A stretch of DNA of 64,000 nt, from positions 1,364,001 to 1,428,000 of the forward strand of contig NZ_CP160205.1 of NCBI RefSeq assembly GCF_041080815.1, read 5' to 3'. Source of the DNA: Mucilaginibacter yixingensis (GTDB taxonomy: Bacteria > Bacteroidota > Bacteroidia > Sphingobacteriales > Sphingobacteriaceae). A program made the position numbers and the translations under genes. Of the stretch, positions 8,465 through 17,128 are shown one piece after another. The notes beneath the pieces are model-generated. The model worked only from the letters and a program-made list of their open reading frames with translations. It had not been told where the DNA came from and did no database searches. Numbering within the stretch: the first letter of the stretch is position 1; each line of letters begins with the position of its first letter.

Positions 8465-8507
8465 GCCTGTTTGCGGGCTATTGTCAATAAGCGTAACCTT
8501 GCCGGTA

Positions 8508-9587
8508 ATGCAACAAACGCTTTCTTTCAGTCCGGGTAAACCCATCACCCTGATGAGCCATATTTTGGTATGGGCCATTGTGGGAGTGGGCTTGTTTTTT
8601 GATCAGCCCATGTGGCTCAATTCTATCATCCCGCTTCAGTTCTGGATCAAAAACTTCGTATTGCTGGGTTTATTGGTAGCTGCTTTTTATTTGAACGCCT
8701 ATGTGCTGGTGCCCCGCTTTTTATTTAAAGACCGTACGCGTGAATTTGTAGCATTGCTGCTGCTCACACTTGCTGCTGTGCTCTTGCTGCTGAGCGTTAC
8801 CGATACCGAGTTACGTATCCCGCAGTTAGTAGAAGCAGCATTTAAACAACATCGCCCGCCGCCGCACGCGCATGGGCGGCATTTTGATTTTCCGCTGCTG
8901 GTCATCACCGCGCTCATTTTGGGGGTAAGCACCACCATTACCGCTATACAAAAATGGCAGACCGATCAGCAATTGCGCCGGGAGTTGGAGCAGCAGAAAA
9001 CTATTTCAGAACTCTCGTTCCTCAAAGCGCAGATCAACCCGCATTTCTTTTTCAATACGCTGAATAATATCTATGCGCTTACGGCGGTAGATGCTCAAAG
9101 CTCGGGCAAGGCGATCCATAAGTTATCGCGCATGATGCGCTACCTGCTGTATGAGACCGAGCATCAGTCTACGCTGCTGAGTAAGGAGATTGGTTTCATT
9201 AGTGATTATATCGAATTGATGCAGCTGCGTCTGAGTGATAAAGTGAGCCTCCTGTTTGACACTCCTGCCCGGTTGAATGATGTAGAACTGGCGCCCATGC
9301 TGTTTTTGCCACTGGTAGAAAATGCCTTTAAGCACGGTGTTAGCAGCCTGCAGCCCAGCAATATTCACATCAGCATTAAGCAAGATCAATCGTTGTTGAT
9401 ACTAAAAGTACGCAATACACTGTTTGCAGACTTGCCGTCAGGACGTACCACTGAAAGCAGCGGCATTGGTTTGGCTAATACCCGCCGCCGGTTAGATCTG
9501 TTGTATCCAGAGCGGTATCGTCTGGAGGTTAATCCCTGTACCACAGATCTGCATTATGAAGTTCAACTAACCCTAAGTTTACAATGA
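8508..9587 (+). CDS. LytS-type membrane sensor histidine kinase
   Basis: Integral-membrane kinase of about 359 aa from the ATG at 8508 (MQQTLSFSPG). The frame is open from an ATG at 8463, but that overlaps a predicted operator and adds an atypical leader. Four hydrophobic segments occupy the first 150 residues, with a His-rich loop (HRPPPHAHGRHF) before the fourth. The His_kinase domain follows, with H-box LKAQINPHFFFNTLNNI and the ATPase motif VENAFKHGV, then SGIGLANTRRRLDLLY. The stop overlaps the response-regulator ATG (ATGA). Probable partner is the next gene; the ligand is unknown and could be coupled to the divergent STN receptor. Confidence 0.88.
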   Translation: MQQTLSFSPGKPITLMSHILVWAIVGVGLFFDQPMWLNSIIPLQFWIKNFVLLGLLVAAFYLNAYVLVPRFLFKDRTREFVALLLLTLAAVLLLLSVTDTELRIPQLVEAAFKQHRPPPHAHGRHFDFPLLVITALILGVSTTITAIQKWQTDQQLRRELEQQKTISELSFLKAQINPHFFFNTLNNIYALTAVDAQSSGKAIHKLSRMMRYLLYETEHQSTLLSKEIGFISDYIELMQLRLSDKVSLLFDTPARLNDVELAPMLFLPLVENAFKHGVSSLQPSNIHISIKQDQSLLILKVRNTLFADLPSGRTTESSGIGLANTRRRLDLLYPERYRLEVNPCTTDLHYEVQLTLSLQ

Positions 9588-10312
9588 TACTGCGCTGCAT
9601 TGCCATAGATGATGAGCCACTGGCGTTAAACCTGCTTAAAGGATTTATTGAGCGCACGCCGTTCCTGGAACTGGAAGGCAGTTTCCTGAGTGCGGTTGAT
9701 GCGCTGAATTTTGTGAGGCGCACGCCGGTTGACCTGATATTTTCAGACATTCAGCTACCGGATATGGACGGTATTGAACTGGCCCGGGCTTTGGAGGCCG
9801 AGTCTCACATTTCTCGCGTCATTTTTACCACGGCCTACAACCAGTTTGCATTGGAAAGTTATAAGGTTGATGCGCTGGATTACTTGCTCAAACCATTTGA
9901 TTATGATGACTTTTTGAAAGCAGCACAAAAGGCAGAGCGATATCAATCATTACTTAACCGGGCCGGCGGGGCAGAAGAGGAGCAATACTTGTTTGTGCGT
10001 GTAGAGTATCAGCTGGTGCGCGTGCCGCTGAGCGATATTCTGTTTATTGAAGGACTAAAAGACTATGCCAAAATCTCGCTTAAAGATACGCCCAAACCCT
10101 TGCTTACGCTGATGAGCCTTAAAGCGCTGGAAGAAAAGCTGCCGGCCAAGCGTTTTATGCGGGTGCACCGGTCGTTCATTGCTTCGCTGGACAAGATCAG
10201 TTCTGTTACCCGTAATACCCTGCATATTGGCGACAGGCAGGTGACCATTGGCGAGGTGTACAAAGAAGCTTTTAACCAGGTGACCGGCAAATGGCTGGAA
10301 AAGGCCGATTAG
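9584..10312 (+). CDS. LytTR-family response regulator
   Basis: Cytoplasmic regulator of 242 aa. Residues 1-120 are a receiver (IAIDDEPLAL; phospho-acceptor Asp in IFSDIQLPDMDGIEL; Lys in LLKPFDYDDF). Residues about 140-240 are a LytTR DNA-binding domain with the segment KRFMRVHRSFIASLDKI. It is clearly paralogous to the regulator at 30558-31283, including within the LytTR domain, so the two may read similar operators. It is translationally coupled to the LytS-like kinase. Likely targets are the 21-bp-spaced repeats described in this window (inference). Confidence 0.9.
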   Translation: MILRCIAIDDEPLALNLLKGFIERTPFLELEGSFLSAVDALNFVRRTPVDLIFSDIQLPDMDGIELARALEAESHISRVIFTTAYNQFALESYKVDALDYLLKPFDYDDFLKAAQKAERYQSLLNRAGGAEEEQYLFVRVEYQLVRVPLSDILFIEGLKDYAKISLKDTPKPLLTLMSLKALEEKLPAKRFMRVHRSFIASLDKISSVTRNTLHIGDRQVTIGEVYKEAFNQVTGKWLEKAD

Positions 10313-10352
10313 CATCGTTTTTTAATCGTTAGCTTTTTAGCAAAAACAAAGT

Positions 10353-10376
10353 TAATTTTGGGTAGATAAACTACCC
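10353..10376 (+). promoter_or_regulatory. Predicted promoter and palindrome upstream of the zinc-finger/kinase/TrxR operon
   Basis: TAATTTTG at 10353-10360 matches the -7 consensus TAnnTTTG. It is followed directly by a palindrome GGGTAG-ataaa-CTACCC (10360-10376) that would cover the transcription start. It lies about 55-75 bases before the zinc-finger gene. The palindrome could be an operator or a 5' hairpin. Confidence 0.4.
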
Positions 10377-10430
10377 TGGCTGGAAGATAACCCCCTCATC
10401 TCCGCCGAAAAACTTTTAACGATTAATACC

Positions 10431-10700
10431 ATGGAAACAAAGATTTGCGAGCACCTCAATAACATTGAAGAAGTTAAGATTGGTGATGATTACGTGTGCG
10501 AAGAGTGTGTTAAACACGGCGGCCATTGGCTGCACCTGCGCACCTGCCAAACCTGCGGTATTACGTTGTGTTGCGACTCATCGCCTATGAAACATATGAC
10601 GGCGCATTTCCATGAAACGGGGCACCCCGTAATTGCTTCGGCCGAGCCGGGAGAACGTTGGTTGTGGTGCAATGCAGATGGTATTATGGTAGAGTATTAA
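10431..10700 (+). CDS. UBP-type zinc-finger protein
   Basis: Small soluble protein of 89 aa consisting almost entirely of a UBP-type (ubiquitin-hydrolase-like) zinc finger. Candidate zinc ligands are C6, H8, C23, C26, C39, C42, C47/C48, H55, H59, H61 and H65, a ligand-rich arrangement able to hold up to three zinc ions. In eukaryotes this fold binds the ubiquitin C-terminus; bacteria of this group have no ubiquitin, so the ligand here is unknown. The gene is followed 119 bases later by a kinase with a cyclic-nucleotide domain and a receiver-thioredoxin-reductase fusion, which suggests a redox- or peptide-sensing role. The family call is firm, the function is not. Confidence 0.85.
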   Translation: METKICEHLNNIEEVKIGDDYVCEECVKHGGHWLHLRTCQTCGITLCCDSSPMKHMTAHFHETGHPVIASAEPGERWLWCNADGIMVEY

Positions 10701-10819
10701 GCTTTACAATTTTACCGGCTTACCTTGCCCGTTAACCAGGAGGCAGGGTTATTGTTGTTGCATCGCAAGCAATAACACGCTATCTTAGATTAACATTTTA
10801 CCTCAAAACAAATCTTGCC

Positions 10820-12241
10820 ATGCCCCAAATTACTGTCGACCGGTTACAGGCGGTAGAAGCTTTACATGAAGTGCCGCCAGAACAGCTGGAATGGATGATA
10901 GCCGCCGGCAAAGCCCGCCAAATTGCTGCCGGCGAAATATTGTTTAACATGGATGCCGCGTTGGATAAAACCTATTTCCTGCTGGAAGGCAAGGTGCGCC
11001 TCGGGCTCATCCAAAAGAAAAATTTTAAAGAGGCAGCCATTATGGAGCCCGGCGCAGTTATGGGTTATCTGCCTTTCTCGCGCGGCAAAACCGCTGTGGT
11101 AAATGCCGAGTGTATTAAAGATTGCCTGGTGCTGGAAGTGCCAGCGGATGAGATCAGGAAGGCCATCCGCCTGCACTTTGAGCTGACCGAAGCCCTGGTG
11201 CACGTAATGACTAACCGTGTGCGCATGTATACCACCCAGCAGCAGCAGATTGAAAAAATGGCGGCCCTGGGTAAACTGTCTGCCGGTTTGGCGCATGAGC
11301 TGAATAACCCGGTAGCGTCTATCATTCGTAACGCGGCGTTTTTGTTAGATAAGTTAGACCATTTTGCGGAGATGTTTGAGCAATTGGCGGCACTATGTAT
11401 CGATCCGGAACAGGTAAAAGAACTGGAACATAAGGTAACTGCTCTGCTGAAACAACCGGAGAGACCTGCGCTGTCTATGATGGAGCGTGCCGAACTGGAG
11501 GATGAGCTGAGCATGCAACTGGAAAGCTACCAGATAGCCGACTATTGCCTGGTAGAAACATTGGCCGATTGTGGCTTTCAGCCGGATGAAATTACGTCTG
11601 TAACCGACCTGGTGCCGCCCGAAAGCGTGGAAACCGTATTGGGCTGGGTGAACCATCAGCTCAATGTGCGCAAAACAGTTAAAGATATTAAAGAGGCTTC
11701 CGAGCGTATCTCGGGACTGGTGACGGCCATTAAAGGTTTTAGTCACATGGATCAGGGTACGGACAAGCAGGCGGTAGATATTCATGCAGGCCTGGAGAAT
11801 ACCCTCATTATTATGGAATACAAACTGCGTAAATCTAAAATTGAAGTAATACGTGAGTTTGATCAGGGCTTGCCGCGCGTAATGGCCGTGGTAGGGGAGA
11901 TGAACCAGGTGTGGACCAATATTATAGATAACGCTATTGATGCCATGGAAACTAACGGTACTGGCAAGCTCACCATAAAAACCGGAAAGGACGCGCGTAA
12001 CGTTTACGTACAGATCAGCGATAATGGTCCCGGTATTCCCGAGGATATCCAGACCCGTATTTATGATCCGTTTTTTACCACTAAAGAAGTGGGCAAGGGT
12101 ACCGGCCTGGGGCTGGATGTGGTGATGCGCATTGTTACCCAGCACCGTGGTGCTATCAAACTAAAAACATCTGATCAGGGCACTACATTTTTTATCTGTC
12201 TGCCCGTTCAGGATAACTTGAATCAACATTTATCAGTTTAA
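10820..12241 (+). CDS. Soluble histidine kinase with N-terminal cyclic-nucleotide-binding domain
   Basis: Protein of 473 aa with no membrane segment. Residues about 15-135 form a cNMP-binding beta-roll (GEILFNMDAALDKTYFLLEGKVRLG). The dimerisation H-box is LGKLSAGLAHELNNPVASI with His159. A long helical insert (about 175-290) separates it from the HATPase domain (N-box IIDNAIDAME, then DNGPGIPEDI and GTGLGLDV). The Crp-like roll lacks a DNA-binding domain, so it is a ligand-sensing input module. The stop codon abuts the ATG of the receiver-TrxR gene, implying that the kinase phosphorylates that receiver (inference). Confidence 0.9.
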   Translation: MPQITVDRLQAVEALHEVPPEQLEWMIAAGKARQIAAGEILFNMDAALDKTYFLLEGKVRLGLIQKKNFKEAAIMEPGAVMGYLPFSRGKTAVVNAECIKDCLVLEVPADEIRKAIRLHFELTEALVHVMTNRVRMYTTQQQQIEKMAALGKLSAGLAHELNNPVASIIRNAAFLLDKLDHFAEMFEQLAALCIDPEQVKELEHKVTALLKQPERPALSMMERAELEDELSMQLESYQIADYCLVETLADCGFQPDEITSVTDLVPPESVETVLGWVNHQLNVRKTVKDIKEASERISGLVTAIKGFSHMDQGTDKQAVDIHAGLENTLIIMEYKLRKSKIEVIREFDQGLPRVMAVVGEMNQVWTNIIDNAIDAMETNGTGKLTIKTGKDARNVYVQISDNGPGIPEDIQTRIYDPFFTTKEVGKGTGLGLDVVMRIVTQHRGAIKLKTSDQGTTFFICLPVQDNLNQHLSV

Positions 12242-13900
12242 ATGAAATTACCCATCATATTTGTTGTAGATGACGACCAGTTTGTGCTTCGTGCTATCAG
12301 TCGCGATTTGCGCACGCAGTATCATCAGCAATACCGAATTTTAAGTACCACCTCTGTTAAAGAGGCTCTGGATAATCTGCTCGAACTTAAAAATAAGGGC
12401 GAGGAGATTGCCCTTTTTGTATCAGACCAACGCATGCCCGAAATGGAGGGCGTTGATTTTTTATGCAAGGCGATGGATTATTACCCCAACGCCAAACGCG
12501 TACTGCTAACGGCCTATTCTGATACCCAGGCGGCCATCAAGGCCATTAACGAGGTAAAGCTCGACTATTACCTGATTAAACCCTGGGACCCTCCGCAAGA
12601 GAAACTATACCCGGTAATTGACGATCTGCTAGACGATTGGCAGGGCAGTTACGTTCCTGATTTTAAAGGCATCAAGCTGATTGGCTACAACTTTTCACCG
12701 CAAACGCACCTTATCAAAGAGTTTTTGTCTGGCAATCTGGTGCCTTACAAGTGGATTGAGCAGGACGCAGAGGAAGCACAAAAGTTAATGCAATTTAATA
12801 GCATCTGCGGTGCTGATTTGCCGGTGATGTTTTACGAAGATGGTAGCTTTTGCAAGCAACCACGTGTGCCGGAAATTGCCGAGAAGATAGGGTTGAGCCC
12901 GGAGATTAAGAACGAGATGTACGATGTGGTGATCATCGGCGCTGGTCCGGCGGGTTTGGCGGCATCAGTTTATGGTGCATCAGAGGGATTGAAAACCCTG
13001 CTGATAGAGCGCCATGCACCAGGCGGACAGGCCGGTACAAGTTCGCGCATTGAGAACTACCTGGGTTTCCCTAACGGATTGAGCGGCTCTGATTTGACCC
13101 GCCGTGCAATTACCCAGGCTACGCGTTTCGGTGCCGATTTTCTGGCACCACGCGAGGTAAAAGAAATTCGCCTGAAAGATGGTTACAAAACGCTGGTAAT
13201 GGAGGACGATGCCACCGTATCAACCCGTGCCATTGTAATTACCACCGGGGTAGATTACCGAAAGTTAGAGAACAAAGGTATTGCCGATTTTACCGGTGCT
13301 GGCGTTTATTACGGTGCAGCCACTACCGAGGCGTCATCCTGTAAGGGTAAAGATGTCTACATTGTAGGCGGCGGTAACTCTGCCGGGCAGGCGGCCATGT
13401 ATTTGTCTAAGTTTGCCAAACAGGTATATATCATTATCCGCAAGCCAGATCTAACGTCGAGCATGTCATCGTACTTGATTGATCAGATTAAGCAGGTAGA
13501 GAACATTACCCTGTTGCCCAACCGCGAGATTGGGGAGGCCTGTGGTAGCGAAAAACTGGAAAACCTGTCTATCCATGATTTTGAGCGCGATGTAACCGAA
13601 GTAGTAAAGGCCGATGCCTTGTACGTGTTTATCGGTACCCGGCCGTTTACAGATTGGCTGAGCCAGGTGATTATCAAAAACGATAAAGGCTTTATTGAGA
13701 CCGGCCGCGAGCTGAACCGTTACGAGCAGTTTAACAAAGTATGGAAAACCCCGCGCGATCCGTACCTGCTGGAAACCAGTTGTCCCGGCATTTTTGCCGC
13801 AGGCGATGTGCGTGCCGGCACCATGAACCGAGTGGCATCAGCCGTAGGCGAAGGCTCTATGGCCATCAGCTTTGTGCATAAGTACCTGGCTGAGGTATAA
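12242..13900 (+). CDS. Receiver / thioredoxin-like / thioredoxin-reductase-like flavoprotein fusion
   Basis: Protein of 552 aa in three parts. Residues 1-130 are a receiver (VVDDDQ, phospho-acceptor Asp62 in FVSDQRMP, Lys in LIKPWD). Residues about 143-218 resemble a thioredoxin/glutaredoxin fold, but the CxxC position is FSPQTH. Residues 226-552 are a thioredoxin-reductase-like domain with FAD motif GAGPAG (233-238), NADPH motif GGGNSAG (376-382) and a C-terminal AAGDV FAD motif. The redox CxxC of true thioredoxin reductase is replaced by GAATTE near residues 358-363, so it cannot reduce thioredoxin by the normal mechanism. Probably a phosphorylation-controlled NAD(P)H-dependent flavoenzyme or redox sensor. 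Confidence 0.88.
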   Translation: MKLPIIFVVDDDQFVLRAISRDLRTQYHQQYRILSTTSVKEALDNLLELKNKGEEIALFVSDQRMPEMEGVDFLCKAMDYYPNAKRVLLTAYSDTQAAIKAINEVKLDYYLIKPWDPPQEKLYPVIDDLLDDWQGSYVPDFKGIKLIGYNFSPQTHLIKEFLSGNLVPYKWIEQDAEEAQKLMQFNSICGADLPVMFYEDGSFCKQPRVPEIAEKIGLSPEIKNEMYDVVIIGAGPAGLAASVYGASEGLKTLLIERHAPGGQAGTSSRIENYLGFPNGLSGSDLTRRAITQATRFGADFLAPREVKEIRLKDGYKTLVMEDDATVSTRAIVITTGVDYRKLENKGIADFTGAGVYYGAATTEASSCKGKDVYIVGGGNSAGQAAMYLSKFAKQVYIIIRKPDLTSSMSSYLIDQIKQVENITLLPNREIGEACGSEKLENLSIHDFERDVTEVVKADALYVFIGTRPFTDWLSQVIIKNDKGFIETGRELNRYEQFNKVWKTPRDPYLLETSCPGIFAAGDVRAGTMNRVASAVGEGSMAISFVHKYLAEV

Positions 13901-13967
13901 CAATTGCAAGAAATAGCCGGGTTATTGCACGGGAAAACTGCTTTTAATTTTTTTGTGATAAAAACAG

Positions 13968-14058
13968 GTCATCCCGAACTTGTTTCGGGACCCCATCATG
14001 CCTGGCAACCAAGACGGTTAGCTTTGCATGTGGGGTGCTGAAACAAGTTCAGCATGAC
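13968..14058. repeat. Palindromic intergenic repeat, GTCATCCCGAACTTG family
   Basis: Begins GTCATCCCGAACTTGTTTCG and ends in the imperfect reverse complement GAAACAAGTTCAGCATGAC, with a GC-rich centre containing CCCCA/TGGGG. It lies between the 3' end of the receiver-TrxR gene (plus) and the 3' end of the phosphotransferase gene (minus), where convergent transcripts may use it as a terminator. Confidence 0.7.
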
Positions 14059-14085
14059 TTCAGGACAAAAAGTGATTTTCCTAGT

Positions 14086-16698
14086 TTATTGTCCGGCTAT
14101 TTCTATATATCCATCCGTTCCGTTTATGCAGATGCGCTGGCCGTCTTTAATTAGTTTGGTAGCGTTCTCTACGCTCACCACAGCCGGTAGACCATATTCG
14201 CGGGCAATAACGGCGCCGTGGGTCATTAAACCGCCAACTTCGGTAACCAGGCCTTTTATGGCTACAAACAATGGCGTCCAGCTGGGGTCTGTAAATGGAG
14301 GGACTAAAATATCGCCATCTTCCAGGTCGGCCTCTTCTATATTTAATATCACGCGCGCGCGGCCTTCAATAATTCCTGATGACACACCGATACCTGCCAG
14401 CGCTCCGGCAGGAAGATCCTCGCAATTGTATTTGCGGGTAATGATTTCGCCGTCGCCGGTAAAAACGCGGGGCGGCGTTAGTTTTTCATTGAGCGCGTGT
14501 TCTTCTTTTCTTCTGTTGATGAGTTCATGGTCCACTTTCTGTGTGCGCACCACCTCGCGCAGTTCTTCAAATCGCAGGTAGTAAATATCAGTTACCTCAT
14601 CAATAATTCCGGCCTGTACCAATTGCTCAGCCTCTTTAAGCAGCGCCTGTTTATAAATAAAATAGCGATTGACAATATTGTATTTAGGATACTCGCGGTA
14701 GCCGGCAAAATTTCTGAGCAGGCTGATCATCTTTCGGGTCTCCTCGGCTTTTTGCGCGCCGTCGGGTAATTGCCTTAGTCGGTCTAGTAATTCTTGTTCT
14801 TTTCTTAAAGCTTCGTGTCGCCCTTGTTCAAACTTTTGTGCGGCAGCACCGGGTTCGAAGTTTTTGATGTTATTCAGAATCAAGGGGATCAGGATAGCTG
14901 GGTTTTCGCTCCACCGGGTTCTGGTGATGTCTATTTCGCCTACGCAGCGCATGCCGTATTTGTCCAGATAGTTTTGGATGGCTTTTTGGGTTTCCTGTCC
15001 GCCTTTAAGTTGTGGTAGCTGGTCCAAAAAATTAGCGTCTTTTGTTTGTTTCAGGTATTCCATAACCTCGGGATAAGGACGGATAACGTCTGCCACATTC
15101 AGCAATTCCAGCCCCATTTCCGAAGTAATATTGTTGGCGACCGACTGGGCCAGGGCATCAGCCGGATTGGTTTCATCCAACCATTCTTTTAGATTATCGT
15201 TAATCCAGGTTGCTGCATTCATGGCGGTCATCACTGCGGCAAAATTTCGCGGATCAGTTAGCAGTTGCTTACGCTCCTGGATATCAGCTTCGATAAGGTC
15301 AAATACTTCCAATCCTGTCAGGGATTGAATGTTATGCCGTAGTGCTTTGATGGCCGCCTCTTTTTGGCTAATAAGCTCAGTAACAATAGACGGATCGTCA
15401 TCAAGCAACGCCTTATAGTTGGGCATTGTGGGGGCTTTGGCAGTTTCGTCTGTCTGATTATCTGGCGATTGTTTAATGATATCATCCCGCTCAAGAATAG
15501 CCAACAACGCATCTTTAATAAACGGGTCGGATTTGCCTAACACATTCAACAGGATGTCTGTTTTGGCGGGTTGGGTAAGGTCTGCTGCTACGTCAACAAA
15601 TAACCGCCCCCCGGCCTCATACATTGGTCGGCCCGCTGTGAGTTGCCAGATGGAGAGGCCCAGTGGTTTCATCGCGTCGGTCATCATTTGCTGATAGCCT
15701 ACTGATATGTAAACGTGGTTTTCATGATCATTTAATTGCGGAATAGGGTAGAGCGTGGTGATAGCCCGGCTTTGAACGATATAAAACTGATTATCGGCCA
15801 GGCACCATTCTATATCCTGAGGCGAGCCAAAATGTGCTTCAATCTTTCTGCCGATGTCAGCCAGTTGTAGTATCTGCTGGTCAGCAAGTGCTTGGGTATT
15901 TTGTTGGTCAGTCTCTAGTTCCTCTTCCTGTGTACCACCGTTGTCTAGGGCATAGATGGCCAGTTTTTTAGCCGATATTTTTTTACCGATGATCTCGCCG
16001 TTACGTACTTTATAGTTATCGGCACTTACTAAACCTGATACCAACGCTTCGCCTAAGCCAAAGCCCGCATCGATAGATAACACTTTTCGGTTTCCGCTCA
16101 CAGGATCAGCCGTAAACATAATCCCCGAAGCCTGAGAGAATACCATTCGCTGCACCACTACGGCCAACCGCACTTTATGGTGATCAAAGCCGTTTTGGAT
16201 GCGGTAAGTCACCGCGCGATCTGTAAACAACGATGCCCAGCATTTGCCAACGTGTTTCAGTACGGATGCAGTACCGATAATATTAAGATAAGTATCCTGC
16301 TGCCCGGCAAAAGAGGCCGAAGGCAAATCCTCTGCCGTTGCACTTGACCGTACGGCAAAGGCGGTGTATTCATCAAACTTAGAGAGACGGGCTGCAATTT
16401 CATCTGTGATAGCTTGGGGGATCGGCTGGTTTTCAATAAGGTTCCGAATATTCAAGCTAATCGCGCTGATCTTTTCTCTGTCGTCAGCTTTAAGATCAGT
16501 GAGTTCATTGAGTAGGTTACTCAGTTCAACACAATCTTCAGTTATCGTTTTGTAGGCTTCTGTAGTTACGCAGAAACCTGACGGAACCTGTATTTCGTCA
16601 ATGTGTGTTAGTTCGGCAAGGTTTGCGCCCTTGCCGCCAACTTGTGCTGTAGAAATGTGGTTTTTACTCTGAAAATCAATGGTGTAATTGCTCGTCAT
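14086..16698 (-). CDS. rph: Rifamycin phosphotransferase-like PEP-utilising enzyme
   Basis: About 870 aa from the ATG at 16698 (MTSNYTIDF); an in-frame ATG at 16743 would add 15 atypical residues. The N-terminal PPDK/PEP-synthase ATP-grasp domain has GGKGANLAEL, the RSSATAEDLPSASFAGQQDT loop and an NGFDHHKVRLAVVVQRMV segment. A long middle domain follows, and the C-terminal phospho-His domain has catalytic His in GGLMTHGAVIAREYG, 44 residues from the end. Length, domain order and the REYPKYNIVNRYFIYKQALL segment fit rifamycin-inactivating phosphotransferase better than PEP synthase, which is about 800 aa and ends in a PEP-binding TIM barrel; no such barrel is visible. The antibiotic substrate is inferred. 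Confidence 0.75.
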   Translation of the reverse strand: MTSNYTIDFQSKNHISTAQVGGKGANLAELTHIDEIQVPSGFCVTTEAYKTITEDCVELSNLLNELTDLKADDREKISAISLNIRNLIENQPIPQAITDEIAARLSKFDEYTAFAVRSSATAEDLPSASFAGQQDTYLNIIGTASVLKHVGKCWASLFTDRAVTYRIQNGFDHHKVRLAVVVQRMVFSQASGIMFTADPVSGNRKVLSIDAGFGLGEALVSGLVSADNYKVRNGEIIGKKISAKKLAIYALDNGGTQEEELETDQQNTQALADQQILQLADIGRKIEAHFGSPQDIEWCLADNQFYIVQSRAITTLYPIPQLNDHENHVYISVGYQQMMTDAMKPLGLSIWQLTAGRPMYEAGGRLFVDVAADLTQPAKTDILLNVLGKSDPFIKDALLAILERDDIIKQSPDNQTDETAKAPTMPNYKALLDDDPSIVTELISQKEAAIKALRHNIQSLTGLEVFDLIEADIQERKQLLTDPRNFAAVMTAMNAATWINDNLKEWLDETNPADALAQSVANNITSEMGLELLNVADVIRPYPEVMEYLKQTKDANFLDQLPQLKGGQETQKAIQNYLDKYGMRCVGEIDITRTRWSENPAILIPLILNNIKNFEPGAAAQKFEQGRHEALRKEQELLDRLRQLPDGAQKAEETRKMISLLRNFAGYREYPKYNIVNRYFIYKQALLKEAEQLVQAGIIDEVTDIYYLRFEELREVVRTQKVDHELINRRKEEHALNEKLTPPRVFTGDGEIITRKYNCEDLPAGALAGIGVSSGIIEGRARVILNIEEADLEDGDILVPPFTDPSWTPLFVAIKGLVTEVGGLMTHGAVIAREYGLPAVVSVENATKLIKDGQRICINGTDGYIEIAGQ

Positions 16699-16877
16699 GC
16701 GTGTTTTTCGATGGGTTTGATGCATCGAAAATAAGGAGCCCATGTTTCCTTTGTGTACGTTTTAAACTATATTTTTTCAGACGAACTATAGTCGTATTTT
16801 TTGCGTTAACCACATATACGCGGTGACTAACTAGGGCTTGCTCTCATCCCGGAAGCGGTCATTATTTAAGAAGTTTG

Positions 16878-17106
16878 TCATGCGGAGTAATAGAATCCCG
16901 GCGGCGGGACTATGAAGGTGCAATGACAAACGAGAGGGCTGTCAGTCTGAGCTTGTCGAATACTCGAGCGGAGAGGCCCACCCACCATGCTTCGACGGGG
17001 CTCAGCATGACATCCTTTTTTAACATGTCATGGGTAAGAACAAAGCATCTCGGAGACCCTCCAATTTGCTTGTCCTCAGAGATGCTTCGTTCCTCAGCAT
17101 GACAAA
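16878..17106. repeat. Composite of three palindromic intergenic repeats
   Basis: The region holds a GTCATGCGGAG element (16878-16928, with CCCGGCGGCGGGA core), a GTCAGTCTGAGCTTGTCGAA element closing with TTCGAC...CAGCATGAC (about 16938-17013), and a GTCATG...GAGATGCTTCGTTCCTCAGC element (17024-17106) of the same family as 30441-30522. It occupies most of the gap between the phosphotransferase gene and the LacI gene; no other gene is visible there. Confidence 0.7.
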
Positions 17107-17128
17107 CTGGATCTCCTGCTTTCCTTAA

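Noticed and set aside
8463..8507. Upstream ATG as start of the LytS-like kinase
   Set aside because: It lies inside a predicted LytTR half-site and adds 15 residues before the well-formed start at 8508.
11393..12145. Long open frame (about 250 codons) on the minus strand inside the cNMP-domain kinase gene
   Set aside because: It is antisense to a gene with clear kinase motifs, has a His/Tyr/Phe-rich shadow composition and matches no family.
14086..16698. Call as phosphoenolpyruvate synthase
   Set aside because: The C-terminal PEP-binding TIM barrel after the phospho-His domain is missing and the phospho-His motif lies 44 residues from the end, as in rifamycin phosphotransferases.
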